Source: Lachnospiraceae bacterium
GTDB taxonomy: Bacteria; Bacillota; Clostridia; Lachnospirales; Lachnospiraceae
Assembly (NCBI GenBank): GCA_017408735.1
Contig: JAFQUB010000011.1
Location: forward strand, 27,825 to 91,824
Direction: 5' to 3'
Length of the DNA stretch: 64,000 bases
Each line of letters begins with the position of its first letter. Position 1 is the stretch's first letter. Shown piece after piece: positions 26,827-34,935 of this stretch. The notes under the pieces were generated by a model. It was given only the letters and a program-made list of their open reading frames with translations. It did no database searches and had not been told where the DNA came from. The position numbers and the translations under genes were made by a program.

Positions 26827-27534
26827 ATGTCAAATATAGTAATTGGGATTTGTGATGATCAGGAAGTAATCATTGAGCAATTAAGGGATCACATTACCTC
26901 GATTATGAATGAAATATGGAATGATGAGTGGTCTTTGTGTGAGTACGTTTCGCCGCTAGAATTGTTGAAAGAGGTAGAGAAGATAGATGTTCTTTTTCTT
27001 GATATTGAGATGCCGGAGATGGACGGCATTGAAGTGGGAAAGAAGGTTATGAAAATAAATCCAGATTGTAAAGTAGTTATGGCTACTTCAAGAACGGACC
27101 GATTTAAAGAAGCATTTGTAATTGAGGCTAGTCGTTTTGTTACGAAACCATTTTATATTGGTGAGATCAAAGAGGCACTGCAATCTCTATTGGTGAGAAA
27201 GATTGGAGAAAATGAAATCGAAGTGTTTCGGGATCGCATCAATTTTATGATCAAAGAAAAAGATATTACTATGGTAAGAGCATACAATGGATATGTTGAG
27301 GTTATTGCAGGCAATTCAGTGTTTAGAAAAGATGTTTCGCTCAATGTTTTGGAACAACACTTAGACGAGAGACTGTTTTTACGAATTAATCGTCAATATC
27401 TAATTAATTTAGGATATGTTGATCACTATAATAAGACTTCTTTAATGGTAGGAGATATGAAGTTTTCTATAGCGGTTAGAAGACAAAAAGAGTTTTTAAA
27501 CAAGTATACAAAATATGATCTGAACTATAGATAG
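26827..27534 (+). CDS. LytTR-family response regulator (AgrA/PlnC-like)
   Basis: A 235-residue regulator. The receiver domain (1-120) has 'GICDDQE' and the phosphorylation site 'LFLDIEMPEMDGIEVGKKV', with Asp59. The C-terminal LytTR DNA-binding domain (about 135-235) includes 'ITMVRAYNGYVEV' and 'LFLRINRQYLINLGYVDHYN'. The frame is open to 26,731, but the promoter lies there; GGGGAGGA is 12 bases before the ATG at 26,827, a little long. LytTR proteins bind pairs of direct repeats about two helical turns apart, and such pairs occur in the gap after the kinase gene. It most likely controls the natural-product operon from 29,186. Confidence 0.9.
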   Translation: MSNIVIGICDDQEVIIEQLRDHITSIMNEIWNDEWSLCEYVSPLELLKEVEKIDVLFLDIEMPEMDGIEVGKKVMKINPDCKVVMATSRTDRFKEAFVIEASRFVTKPFYIGEIKEALQSLLVRKIGENEIEVFRDRINFMIKEKDITMVRAYNGYVEVIAGNSVFRKDVSLNVLEQHLDERLFLRINRQYLINLGYVDHYNKTSLMVGDMKFSIAVRRQKEFLNKYTKYDLNYR

Positions 27535-27542
27535 GGGTAAAA

Positions 27543-28844
27543 ATGAAACAGGTAATTGAATGGGAAGTCATATACGGTTTGGAACTTTTAAAGTATATTA
27601 TGGCTTATATGATTAGTACAAAACAGGGATTAGAATGCAAGAAGAAAACAATTGCTTTCTCATTTTTGATATCGCTTATTACGATTTTAAGTTTGAGAAA
27701 ATTTAGTGTGATTGATGATGTATATATTTTATTGCTGATCATAGCAGTTATATCATTGTTTGCATGTATGAAGGAAAGAATAAGCGAACGCGTATGGAGA
27801 ATCTTGGTGATTTTTCTTAGTGTAACGGCTATAGATAGCGTTATGGAGAGTGTTTTTGGAAGATTTGTCAAGTCCAATGAAATTGCAGCGGAACATGAGA
27901 TTCTCACATGGGAGGTTATGATTTTGGTGTGTATGGCAATCGTAATAAGCATTAACACACTTATGAAAAGATGTAAAAAGAGTTTTGCTCATGAATTGGT
28001 TCAATGTGCCGTGATTTTTGCGGATATTTGCTTGTGTATGTGTGCTTCTTATGTATTTCAGGATGCACAAGAGAGCAACTTTCATTTTTGGTTAGGCGCA
28101 TTATCATTTATTGGAGTTGTTTTTCTTGGAAGCCAGATTTTTATTATTTTGGAAATGAACAAGGCATTAAAGGATGCCGTTATTCAGGAAAAACTGTTAA
28201 ATGGAATGCAAAAGGATTATTATCAATCCATCTTAAGAACAGAAGATGAAACGAGAAAATATCGCCATGATATGAATAATCATTTTATGGTAATTGAAAC
28301 ATATTTGAAAAAGAATAAATTGGATGAGATGGAAAAATACATCAACGGATTGAAAGAGAGTTTTTCAAAAGTTTCAAGAAAGAAATATAATGTGGGAAAT
28401 GATGTAATCGATGCCATATCGGGATATTATTTACCGTTGATTGATGATTTTGTAGATATTGATGTCCATGGATATGTACCGGATGAGATGGATATTGATG
28501 ATATTAATTTATGTACCATTTATTCAAATTTGTTGAAAAATGCGGTGGAAGAACTACAGCGATTGAAATTAGATGAAAATGATAATTTAAAATTAAAGAT
28601 TGACTTTGTTGCTGGGAAAGATTTCTTTGGAATAGAGATTAAGAATACTGCAAAAGAAAATGCACATTTTGATGGAATAAAAACATCAACTTCAAAAGAT
28701 GATAAAAAGGATCATGGTATTGGATTAAGTAATATTAAAAGAGCACTTGATAAAGAAAATGGAGATATTACTTTATCCCAAATAGATGGCACCGTTTGCG
28801 CTGATGTGATTATTCCAATTAGTAGATGTGCAATCGAAATATAA
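27543..28844 (+). CDS. GHKL sensor histidine kinase (AgrC/ComD-like)
   Basis: A 433-residue kinase. Residues 1-215 are hydrophobic with about six membrane segments, as in peptide-sensing GHKL kinases. 'KYRHDMNNHFMVIETYL' holds the phospho-acceptor His242. 'CTIYSNLLKNAVEEL' is the N box and 'DHGIGLSNIKRALDKENGDI' the G box. It follows the response regulator by 8 bp. Kinases of this type normally sense secreted peptides; the minus-strand 21-codon frame just downstream is one possible ligand source, as is the RiPP itself. This is inference. Confidence 0.9.
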   Translation: MKQVIEWEVIYGLELLKYIMAYMISTKQGLECKKKTIAFSFLISLITILSLRKFSVIDDVYILLLIIAVISLFACMKERISERVWRILVIFLSVTAIDSVMESVFGRFVKSNEIAAEHEILTWEVMILVCMAIVISINTLMKRCKKSFAHELVQCAVIFADICLCMCASYVFQDAQESNFHFWLGALSFIGVVFLGSQIFIILEMNKALKDAVIQEKLLNGMQKDYYQSILRTEDETRKYRHDMNNHFMVIETYLKKNKLDEMEKYINGLKESFSKVSRKKYNVGNDVIDAISGYYLPLIDDFVDIDVHGYVPDEMDIDDINLCTIYSNLLKNAVEELQRLKLDENDNLKLKIDFVAGKDFFGIEIKNTAKENAHFDGIKTSTSKDDKKDHGIGLSNIKRALDKENGDITLSQIDGTVCADVIIPISRCAIEI

Positions 28845-28854
28845 TGTAAAATTT

Positions 28855-28920
28855 TTATATAAGTGTGATAATCCATGACCAAAAAGATGATGATGAATAA
28901 ACATTTTCGTAACCGTACAT
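28855..28920 (-). CDS. Candidate 21-residue hydrophobic peptide gene
   Basis: On the minus strand TAAAAGGAGG (28,940-28,931) lies ten bases before an ATG at 28,920. It opens a frame of 21 codons ending TAA at 28,855. The peptide starts MYGYENVYSSSS and ends FWSWIITLI: aromatic, Ser-rich and hydrophobic, without Cys. A promoter (28,996-28,969) and LytTR-like repeats stand upstream in the right order. It may be a signalling peptide, a small membrane peptide or a YjcZ-like spore peptide. It runs convergently to the kinase gene. Too short for a family call, but promoter, ribosome site and frame together make it more than chance. Confidence 0.5.
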   Translation of the reverse strand: MYGYENVYSSSSFWSWIITLI

Positions 28921-28968
28921 AATATTGTTTCCTCCTTTTAATATTTAATAAATGAACTCTATAAGCTT

Positions 28969-28996
28969 ATTTTACCTCAAATTTGCGGGGTATCAA
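28969..28996 (-). promoter_or_regulatory. Minus-strand promoter for the small peptide frame
   Basis: Read on the minus strand: TTGATA (28,996-28,991), a 16-bp spacer and TAAAAT (28,974-28,969). The predicted start of transcription is about 30 bases before the AGGAGG ribosome site of the 21-codon frame. Confidence 0.55.
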
Positions 28997-29006
28997 CAAT
29001 AATTCC

Positions 29007-29034
29007 TTGAACGATGATATAACTTGTTGAACGA
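29007..29034 (-). promoter_or_regulatory. LytTR-like direct repeat pair upstream of the minus-strand promoter
   Basis: TTGAACGA occurs at 29,007-29,014 and again at 29,027-29,034, 20 bp apart. Read on the minus strand each is TCGTTCAA, carrying the GTT core of LytTR half-sites, and the pair lies 10 bp upstream of the TTGATA box. The spacing matches binding to one face of the helix. Confidence 0.5.
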
Positions 29035-29037
29035 AAA

Positions 29038-29066
29038 GATGCTGTGAAAAACAGTGTCTTTTTTTT
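29038..29066 (+). terminator. Rho-independent terminator isolating the regulator transcript
   Basis: GATGCTGT pairs with ACAGTGTC (two G-T wobbles) around a GAAAA loop, followed by a run of T. It lies about 200 bp after the kinase stop and before the operon promoter, so read-through from the regulator genes would stop here. Confidence 0.6.
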
Positions 29067-29085
29067 GTGTTTTTAAACGCTGGAA

Positions 29086-29143
29086 GAGTTATGAGAACGT
29101 CAAATGAGTTATCCTTGTTTTGACGATTGGAGGGGGATAAGAT
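29086..29143 (+). promoter_or_regulatory. LytTR-like direct repeats and promoter of the natural-product operon
   Basis: GAGTTAT occurs at 29,086-29,092 and 29,106-29,112, exactly 20 bp apart and with the GTT core of AgrA/PlnC-type half-sites. Two bases later comes a weak -35 TTGTTT (29,115-29,120), then 17 bp and TAAGAT (29,138-29,143). A weak -35 with activator repeats directly upstream is the usual layout of a LytTR-activated promoter. The operon's first ATG is 42 bp downstream. Confidence 0.6.
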
Positions 29144-29185
29144 GAGGGTGTAAATAATAAAACGAATGTAGAAAGGAACAAAAAA

Positions 29186-31069
29186 ATGAAACAAATATCA
29201 AACATGGTTATTCGTTTGAAAGGCCGAGAAAAGTATTTTCTTTCCTTTTCATATGCTGCCAATGTGATGGTTACCTGCATCTTAATTATGATTGCGACAG
29301 GAATACAAAACATCACCAATGAATCACTGAGTAGTAGTGATGCACAACAAATGCAAAGTATCTTCGCTTCTGTTATTTCAGTATCGATTATTACCATTGC
29401 ATTTTTTCAATGGATCATTTCCATGCAGTTCGTAGCATTGTTTAATAGTAGGAAACAATTCAACAATAATATGCGGCTTATGGGAGCACCTGATAAGGAT
29501 TTATTGAAAATATATTTAAAGGAAATGGTAAGAATGCAACCTCTTTCAATGGTATTTGGTGTTGTGTTAGGAGAAATCGTTTTCTGGTTGCTGGCAAAAA
29601 GATTAGAAACTTCGGTTAAGTATATTGCACCAGCGCAGATCATCTGTGCTTGTCTTATTCATATCATTGTAATCTCTGTATGTGTGATGATTACATTTCG
29701 AAAATTAACACGAACAAGTGTTGTCGATGAGATACGAGGTGTAAATAAAGCAAAGAAGAAAAAGAAAAACAAAGTTCTATATATAGTAAAGTTAATTGTT
29801 GGAGTTGCAGTGCTTGCTATTTCTGTTCTGGCAGCGGTAACGGGAGAACGAGGCAGTGATCAACAGTCTTATGGATGGTTTGGAATGCTAATTGCTATTT
29901 TCCTTAATTATGATTTGATTGTTCTTCTCTTTCATAAAATCGTTTCAGCAATCGGAAAGAAAGTAAAAAACAGATCTGTGATTTTTTCGGAAGCGATTTC
30001 AATCGGTTATTTAGAGAAAAGTAAAGCTTCAGGAACAATGATTTTATTTAGTTCCATGATGTTTCTTGGATTGAATATGTTATACGCAAATGTAAGAGTT
30101 TGCGGCTCAGATACAGTGGAGCAAAGAGTTCATTATATGGGAAGTGCTTGGTTTGCCGAAATGCAAACCAATGACGATGCGTTTATGGAAACTGAAAAAG
30201 GTTTAAAGTTTAAAACGAAAAATGAGGGAAGTTCCTGGTATATCTTAGGTGTTGATTCAGATTTTGAGGGCTCATATGAAGATATTGTTTTGGATAAAAG
30301 GTTTGGTGATGATTATGAGAACATGAGAAGTCAGTTAAATAACCCTGAGTTTGATGGAATCTATATGCCAAACATGTATATCAGTCAGGATGATTTGGGA
30401 AAAGAGATGACCATCAATATAAACGGTGTGGATGTCAAATTTCATATTGCTGGCGGATATTATTCTAATAATTTTGCGCATATATCCTTTTTTGTAAGCA
30501 AATCCTATTTGGCTAAATCACTGGGGTTGAAAGAGGATGATTATAACATTCTCTATTTTAAGGATGAACAGACGTGGAATTCTTTTGAAACTAACGAAAA
30601 AGTCGTTTTGCAATCATTTGAAGATATTAGAAATGAAAGTTATGAAAAAGCAGTTTCTGGTACCAGTTTAGTGGAAATGGTAGCCATGGTAATTATTCTT
30701 TGTGCCATTATTTCATTGGTTAATTTCATTATGATTTCTTCCAGGGAAGATTGTTTTGATATTGCCAGATTAAGAGGAATTGGATTGGGACAAGGTCAGG
30801 TTCGTACAATCTATGTTTTGGAATCATTAATTCCAGTTGTGCTATCTACGCTGTTAGCAATTCCGGCATCTTTATTATTTGCTCGAATAGGCTGTGATAT
30901 GGTCTTTGATCCAGGATACTACCAAAGAGGTCTTGTTGCAGATCCAATACAGATGGTGGCGTTGTTAATTCTATTTAGTGTCATATCCGTTTTGGTTCGA
31001 TTAGTTGCGTTGAGAAAAGCCATGGTCGGTGAGAGTTATGTCGGATTGTTAAGAGAAGTGAAGGAATAA
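29186..31069 (+). CDS. FtsX/BceB-like ABC transporter permease
   Basis: A 627-residue membrane protein. I count seven hydrophobic segments before residue about 300, then an extracellular domain of about 200 residues, then three more segments. That 7 + large loop + 3 layout is the hallmark of BceB-type permeases of peptide-antibiotic detoxification modules, and 'MVIILCAIISLVNFIMISSRE' fits an FtsX domain. GAAAGGAAC precedes the ATG. With the ATPase that follows it is the first transporter of the operon. By family it is more likely self-immunity than export, but export cannot be excluded because no other exporter is seen. Confidence 0.85.
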   Translation: MKQISNMVIRLKGREKYFLSFSYAANVMVTCILIMIATGIQNITNESLSSSDAQQMQSIFASVISVSIITIAFFQWIISMQFVALFNSRKQFNNNMRLMGAPDKDLLKIYLKEMVRMQPLSMVFGVVLGEIVFWLLAKRLETSVKYIAPAQIICACLIHIIVISVCVMITFRKLTRTSVVDEIRGVNKAKKKKKNKVLYIVKLIVGVAVLAISVLAAVTGERGSDQQSYGWFGMLIAIFLNYDLIVLLFHKIVSAIGKKVKNRSVIFSEAISIGYLEKSKASGTMILFSSMMFLGLNMLYANVRVCGSDTVEQRVHYMGSAWFAEMQTNDDAFMETEKGLKFKTKNEGSSWYILGVDSDFEGSYEDIVLDKRFGDDYENMRSQLNNPEFDGIYMPNMYISQDDLGKEMTININGVDVKFHIAGGYYSNNFAHISFFVSKSYLAKSLGLKEDDYNILYFKDEQTWNSFETNEKVVLQSFEDIRNESYEKAVSGTSLVEMVAMVIILCAIISLVNFIMISSREDCFDIARLRGIGLGQGQVRTIYVLESLIPVVLSTLLAIPASLLFARIGCDMVFDPGYYQRGLVADPIQMVALLILFSVISVLVRLVALRKAMVGESYVGLLREVKE

Positions 31070-31090
31070 TCTAAGAATAGGAGAAGAAAG

Positions 31091-31789
31091 ATGAATAGTA
31101 AAAAGATTTCAATGAAAAATGTGTCGTATTCCATTACAGAAGGAGAACGAAATAGAAAACTATTAAAAAATGTTACAACAGATTTTGAGGGTGGTAAAAT
31201 CACGGTTATTTCAGGTCCTTCAGGATCTGGTAAAACAACATTGCTCTATGCAATGGCAGGATTATTAGACCGCGTTGAGGGAGAAATTCATATTGGAAAT
31301 ACAGATATAAATAAATTGTCAGCCAAAGAGAAGGCTGCAATACGTCTGGAAAATATCAGTATTATTTTTCAGAACTTGAATCTCTTCTCTTTTATGAATG
31401 TGGAAGACAATATTTTGGTACCGCTCTATTTGAAAAATAGAACGGTGACAGAGGAAACGCGAAAAAAGATTGCACATTATTTGGATCTTATGTGTCTAGG
31501 ACAGATTCAGGAGAAGAAGATAAGTAATCTTTCAGGTGGAGAACAGCAGAGAGTAGCTATTATTCGTGCATTGATTGACGATCCGGAAGTGGTGTTATGC
31601 GATGAACCTACAGCGAGTCTTGACAGTGAAAATACACATCAGTTTATGGAAACATTAGTGAAAATCAGTAGGGAATCAGGAGCGGCAATTATTATTGTGA
31701 CACATGATGCAAGAGTGTTTGCGTATGGAGAAGAGAAGGTAACTATGGTAGATGGAGAGTTGTTTGATGATGAGAATAATGTGATTTAA
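31091..31789 (+). CDS. ABC transporter ATPase (BceA/MacB type)
   Basis: A 232-residue ATPase. Walker A is 'GPSGSGKTTLL', the Q loop 'IIFQNLNLFSFMNVEDN', the signature 'NLSGGEQQRVAIIRAL', Walker B 'VVLCDEPTASLD' and the H loop 'IIIVTHDARV'. It partners the BceB-like permease 21 bp upstream. AGGAGAAGAAAG precedes the ATG. Length and motifs are complete. Confidence 0.93.
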   Translation: MNSKKISMKNVSYSITEGERNRKLLKNVTTDFEGGKITVISGPSGSGKTTLLYAMAGLLDRVEGEIHIGNTDINKLSAKEKAAIRLENISIIFQNLNLFSFMNVEDNILVPLYLKNRTVTEETRKKIAHYLDLMCLGQIQEKKISNLSGGEQQRVAIIRALIDDPEVVLCDEPTASLDSENTHQFMETLVKISRESGAAIIIVTHDARVFAYGEEKVTMVDGELFDDENNVI

Positions 31790-31805
31790 AAGGGGTGCTA
31801 GTGAA

Positions 31806-33176
31806 ATGAATAAGGAATTTTATTTCATAAAAAGTGATGATATAGACGACTATAACATTCTATTTCATGTACCAACTTCCTCAGTTGCAAAGGTGAAGTA
31901 TCAGGATCCGGATTATTTTAGTGAAAGAGAGTTGAAGGAGCGGTTTTCAGAGTTGAGTTCTGAAGAAGAACTGGATGAGAGATTACACACAGGAAAAGGA
32001 AAAATAGGATTAACATTTATGTCGGCTCGTACATGTAATCTCAGTTGTAAGTATTGTTTTGCAGGTGAGGGTGAATATGGATGTGTGGATTCAAAACCAA
32101 AAGTCTATACATATGATGCCTATATGAAAGCAATTCAAACGGCAGTGAAAATGTATCCAGAAGGAATTAAAAGCATTTCTTTTTTTGGTGGAGAACCATT
32201 AATAGGAATAAATGAAATAAAGAAGTTTGTACCAGATTGCGTGAAGTATTTTAAAGATCAGGGAATGACAATACCCAAGATGGCTATTAGTACAAATATG
32301 GTGGTTATGACTAAGGAAACAGCGCAGTTTATGAAAGAATATGGAATGAAGGCAGTTATTTCCTTGGATGGCCCAAAGCCACTTAATGATTATGCACGTG
32401 TTGCAACAGATGGAAGTTTCAGTGTTTACGATCGAGTTGTGGAGAAATGTAAAATACTGGATGAATATGATGTGAAGTATGCGGTTCAAGCCACATTAAA
32501 TCAACAGTTTTTTAAGGAGTATAAGCCGGGAGATGGAATAAAGTGGGCGAAAGAGTTAGACAAAATTAATTGGGAGAATCTTGCTATTGTACCGGTAGAA
32601 ACAGATGTTGAGGATTTAAAAATTGATGAATCGCATTTTGAGGCATTGGATTGTTTCTCCAGAGAGATCACCAATTATTATATTGACGAACTTTTAAAAG
32701 AGGATATGGGAAAAGTAGCTTCTGGAATTATTGCACCGATTCTTCAGATTGCAAAGAACAAACATGTTCGAACTTGTAGTTCAGGACATTCTGTATTTTG
32801 TGATACAGATGGAAGCATTTATCCATGTCAGATGTTTTGTAATTTGGATGAATACAAATTGGGAGACATTGAAACTGGATGGTCTGCGGAGAGAGCAGAT
32901 TCGTTATCGAACATTAGTAGAATGGAATGCGAGAAATGTAGAGATTGTGTTGCACGAAATTTCTGTTTTATGTGGTGTAAAGGGCTACAACTTCTTTCAA
33001 ATAATGATATGAGAAAAACCTGCGATGCACGTTGTGTGTTTCAGATTGCCAATATGGAAGAATGCATTAAGGCATTTATGCGAGTAAAGAACAATGATGA
33101 GAGATCAGCATTGTTTTGGAAGAATTATAAAAAGGTAGGAGAGAGGTTGGTAGAGGATGGATTTATTAATAAATAA
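31806..33176 (+). CDS. Radical SAM/SPASM peptide maturase
   Basis: A 456-residue radical SAM enzyme that probably modifies the precursor peptides encoded at 34,451-35,067. An N-terminal 70-residue region could be a leader-recognition part. 'SARTCNLSCKYCFAGEGEYG' gives the C-x3-C-x2-C cluster (Cys77, 81, 84) and 'ISFFGGEPLIGI' the GGEP motif. A long Cys-rich C terminus (SGHSVFCDTDGSIYPCQMFC, CEKCRDCVARNFC, then TCDARC) is a SPASM domain holding auxiliary iron-sulfur clusters. Thioether-forming and epimerising maturases share this layout; the reaction cannot be read from the sequence. The CFAGEG stretch resembles SCIFF- and Cys-rich-peptide maturases. Its stop lies 20 bases inside the next gene. 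Confidence 0.88.
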   Translation: MNKEFYFIKSDDIDDYNILFHVPTSSVAKVKYQDPDYFSERELKERFSELSSEEELDERLHTGKGKIGLTFMSARTCNLSCKYCFAGEGEYGCVDSKPKVYTYDAYMKAIQTAVKMYPEGIKSISFFGGEPLIGINEIKKFVPDCVKYFKDQGMTIPKMAISTNMVVMTKETAQFMKEYGMKAVISLDGPKPLNDYARVATDGSFSVYDRVVEKCKILDEYDVKYAVQATLNQQFFKEYKPGDGIKWAKELDKINWENLAIVPVETDVEDLKIDESHFEALDCFSREITNYYIDELLKEDMGKVASGIIAPILQIAKNKHVRTCSSGHSVFCDTDGSIYPCQMFCNLDEYKLGDIETGWSAERADSLSNISRMECEKCRDCVARNFCFMWCKGLQLLSNNDMRKTCDARCVFQIANMEECIKAFMRVKNNDERSALFWKNYKKVGERLVEDGFINK

Positions 33177-34350
33177 TACGTCCATTGTTCCTAAGTGTGT
33201 TTCGGACTTGAAAATCTATCAAGAGCGTTTTCTTGGCAAGGATAAATTTTTTATGGTGAGTGAACAACGTGAAAAATATCTAAAACTAAGTCGGATGCAG
33301 TATGAATTTTATAAACAGATTATGGTGTTTATGGACGGAAAGCATACGGAACAGGATTTAGATGAAAAACTACATGTTATGACGGCAGGAAAGATGAATG
33401 CAGAACAATTAATTAATACGATGTATCGGAGTAATCTTCTTGAAAAACAGTATGAAGAGCCTAATTCAAAAGTGGAACTGGAGCTTTCAAGTACAAAAGT
33501 ATGTGAGATTCCGTTAAAGGCATTTCAGGAAAAGAATTCCAAAGCAATTAAAGCATTTGATATTGCGATTAATAGCATCGCAATACTGACTATATTTTAT
33601 GCATTATATCTCATGGTTTTCAATGTTGATCTCATTGCAGAGGTAATCAAGGAAACAAGAGTTTTTTCATGGAAGGAGGTTGCACCGTTTGATTTTCTGT
33701 TAATCGTGTTTCTGGGATTTATTTCTGTTCCTATACATGAATTGGGACACTTGTTAGCAGCGCATCGATGTGGCATTGGATGGAAGTCCTTTACATTTTC
33801 TATGAAATGGGGAATCAACCCTGTGTATTACATAAAATATTACAATTTTTATGCCAATAATAGTGTTAAGAAAATAAAGGTATTAATTTCCGGTATTTAT
33901 TTCAATTTTATTCAAGCATGTTTGTATTTTATTTTACTTGTGCATTTTTTAGATTGGAGAATGGCAGTGCTTTCGATCATTAATCTGGGTTGTGTGGTTA
34001 GTTGCATGATGCCATCTGGCACAAGTGATGGATATCATTTGGTATCTCTTCTGCTTGGTGTGGAGGGGATACGGTGGAAAATGATTGAATTGGTAAGTTG
34101 TCTGATTAAGGAACCAAGAATGGTATTAAAGAAATTGAAGCAAAAAGAAAATATTGTGTTGCTGATGTATTTTCTTGTTTCATATGGGATTGGAATATAT
34201 GGATGCTATGCTTTGTTGTTTTCACTGATTGACTATTTACATATTTTTTCATTTGATAAAACAATTATTGTAGTAATGTTGTCCGCTTTTGTTTTGCTGA
34301 GTGTTATTTATAATTTTATTCAATTTATTAGGAAATTGAAAAAAATGTAA
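33157..34350 (+). CDS. M50-family membrane metalloprotease with N-terminal soluble domain (YydH-like)
   Basis: A 397-residue protein. Residues 1-125 are soluble; 'MQYEFYKQIMVFMDGKHTEQ' looks like a small winged-helix or PqqD-like module that could hold a peptide leader. Membrane segments begin near 138. 'VPIHELGHLLAAHRCGIGW' has the HExxH zinc site (His194, Glu195, His198), and 'MPSGTSDGYHL' near residue 291 supplies the third ligand Asp of site-2 proteases. Further membrane segments follow to the C terminus. A comparable protein, YydH, lies in the B. subtilis yyd radical-SAM peptide operon. The likely role is removing the leader, possibly during export. It overlaps the maturase gene by 20 bases. 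Confidence 0.82.
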   Translation: MDLLINNTSIVPKCVSDLKIYQERFLGKDKFFMVSEQREKYLKLSRMQYEFYKQIMVFMDGKHTEQDLDEKLHVMTAGKMNAEQLINTMYRSNLLEKQYEEPNSKVELELSSTKVCEIPLKAFQEKNSKAIKAFDIAINSIAILTIFYALYLMVFNVDLIAEVIKETRVFSWKEVAPFDFLLIVFLGFISVPIHELGHLLAAHRCGIGWKSFTFSMKWGINPVYYIKYYNFYANNSVKKIKVLISGIYFNFIQACLYFILLVHFLDWRMAVLSIINLGCVVSCMMPSGTSDGYHLVSLLLGVEGIRWKMIELVSCLIKEPRMVLKKLKQKENIVLLMYFLVSYGIGIYGCYALLFSLIDYLHIFSFDKTIIVVMLSAFVLLSVIYNFIQFIRKLKKM

Positions 34351-34450
34351 ATGGTAATTAATAGGTGTGTAATCTGGTCGGCAAATTGCAAAACGATTAT
34401 GTTGGCTAGCTTATATATAAAAATAAAATTTTAGAAAGGAGGAAAAAGAA

Positions 34451-34576
34451 ATGGCAATGGAAAAAGAAGTAAAAGTTGAAGAAATTGAATTTGATGTTGA
34501 GAAAGTAAAAGAACTTGAGAACGTTGAGGAGATTATTACACCAGGTGCAGGAACTGTGTTCTGCTGTACAAACTAG
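34451..34576 (+). CDS. RiPP precursor peptide 1
   Basis: A 41-residue peptide, too short for standard gene calls. AAAGGAGG lies before the ATG. The leader is very acidic ('VEEIEFDVEKVKELENVEE') and ends in the conserved 'EEIITP'; the tail is 'GAGTVFCCTN' with two adjacent Cys. Its position directly after a radical SAM maturase and an M50 protease, with three paralogues behind it, identifies it as a precursor. Cleavage probably falls near the conserved TP, leaving a core of about 10-13 residues; the site is inferred. Upstream, an AT-rich -10-like stretch is present but no convincing -35. Confidence 0.85.
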   Translation: MAMEKEVKVEEIEFDVEKVKELENVEEIITPGAGTVFCCTN

Positions 34577-34745
34577 AAAAAAGAAACAATAAGAAGAGAG
34601 AAAAAGCGAAAAAGAATTTGGAGGAAAGAAGTATGATGATGAATAAGGAAAAAGAGTTAGTAGTTGAAGAAATCGAATTTGATGTTGAGAAAGTAAAAGA
34701 ACTTGAGAACGTTGAGGAGATTATTACACCAGGTGCAGGAACTGT
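34487..34745 (+). repeat. 71-bp perfect direct repeat in precursor genes 1 and 2
   Basis: The 71 bases at 34,487-34,557 recur without change at 34,675-34,745, 188 bp away. They cover most of the leader and the first core residues. The duplication must be recent or kept identical by gene conversion; recombination between the copies would delete one precursor gene. Confidence 0.9.
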
Positions 34746-34764
34746 ATTCTGTTGTACAAACTAA
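34633..34764 (+). CDS. RiPP precursor peptide 2
   Basis: A 43-residue paralogue of precursor 1, behind TTGGAGGAAAG. The start is the first of three ATGs in a row. From 'VEEIEFDVEKVKELENVEEI' to the end 'GAGTVFCCTN' it is identical to precursor 1 at the protein level; only the N-terminal residues differ. The two genes should therefore yield the same mature product, doubling the dose. Confidence 0.85.
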   Translation: MMMNKEKELVVEEIEFDVEKVKELENVEEIITPGAGTVFCCTN

Positions 34765-34792
34765 TTCATATTTCCATGGGAGGATGAAGTGA

Positions 34793-34921
34793 ATGTTAAA
34801 TGAAGAATTCGAAAAGAACGAGATTGACGAAATTAAATTAGAAGAAGTTGTAGTTGAGAATCTTGAACAGATTGAAGAAATAATTACTCCAGCGGTTGGC
34901 ACTGTTCTTTGTTGTAACTAA
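34793..34921 (+). CDS. RiPP precursor peptide 3
   Basis: A 42-residue diverged member, with GGGAGGATGAAG before the ATG. The leader keeps the acidic pattern and 'IEEIITP'. The tail is 'AVGTVLCCN', one residue shorter, so Gly-Thr and the Cys pair are conserved while the positions around them vary. It would give a distinct product. Confidence 0.85.
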   Translation: MLNEEFEKNEIDEIKLEEVVVENLEQIEEIITPAVGTVLCCN

Positions 34922-34935
34922 TTGGAGGATAAGAG

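Noticed and set aside
31806..33176. Calling the maturase a SCIFF maturase
   Set aside because: The CFAGEG stretch is reminiscent, but the precursors here have two adjacent Cys and an acidic leader, not the SCIFF six-Cys pattern.
34657..34902. 81-codon minus-strand frame across the precursor genes
   Set aside because: It is antisense to precursors 2 and 3, its composition mirrors the repetitive Glu/Val codons, and it has no ribosome site or promoter.
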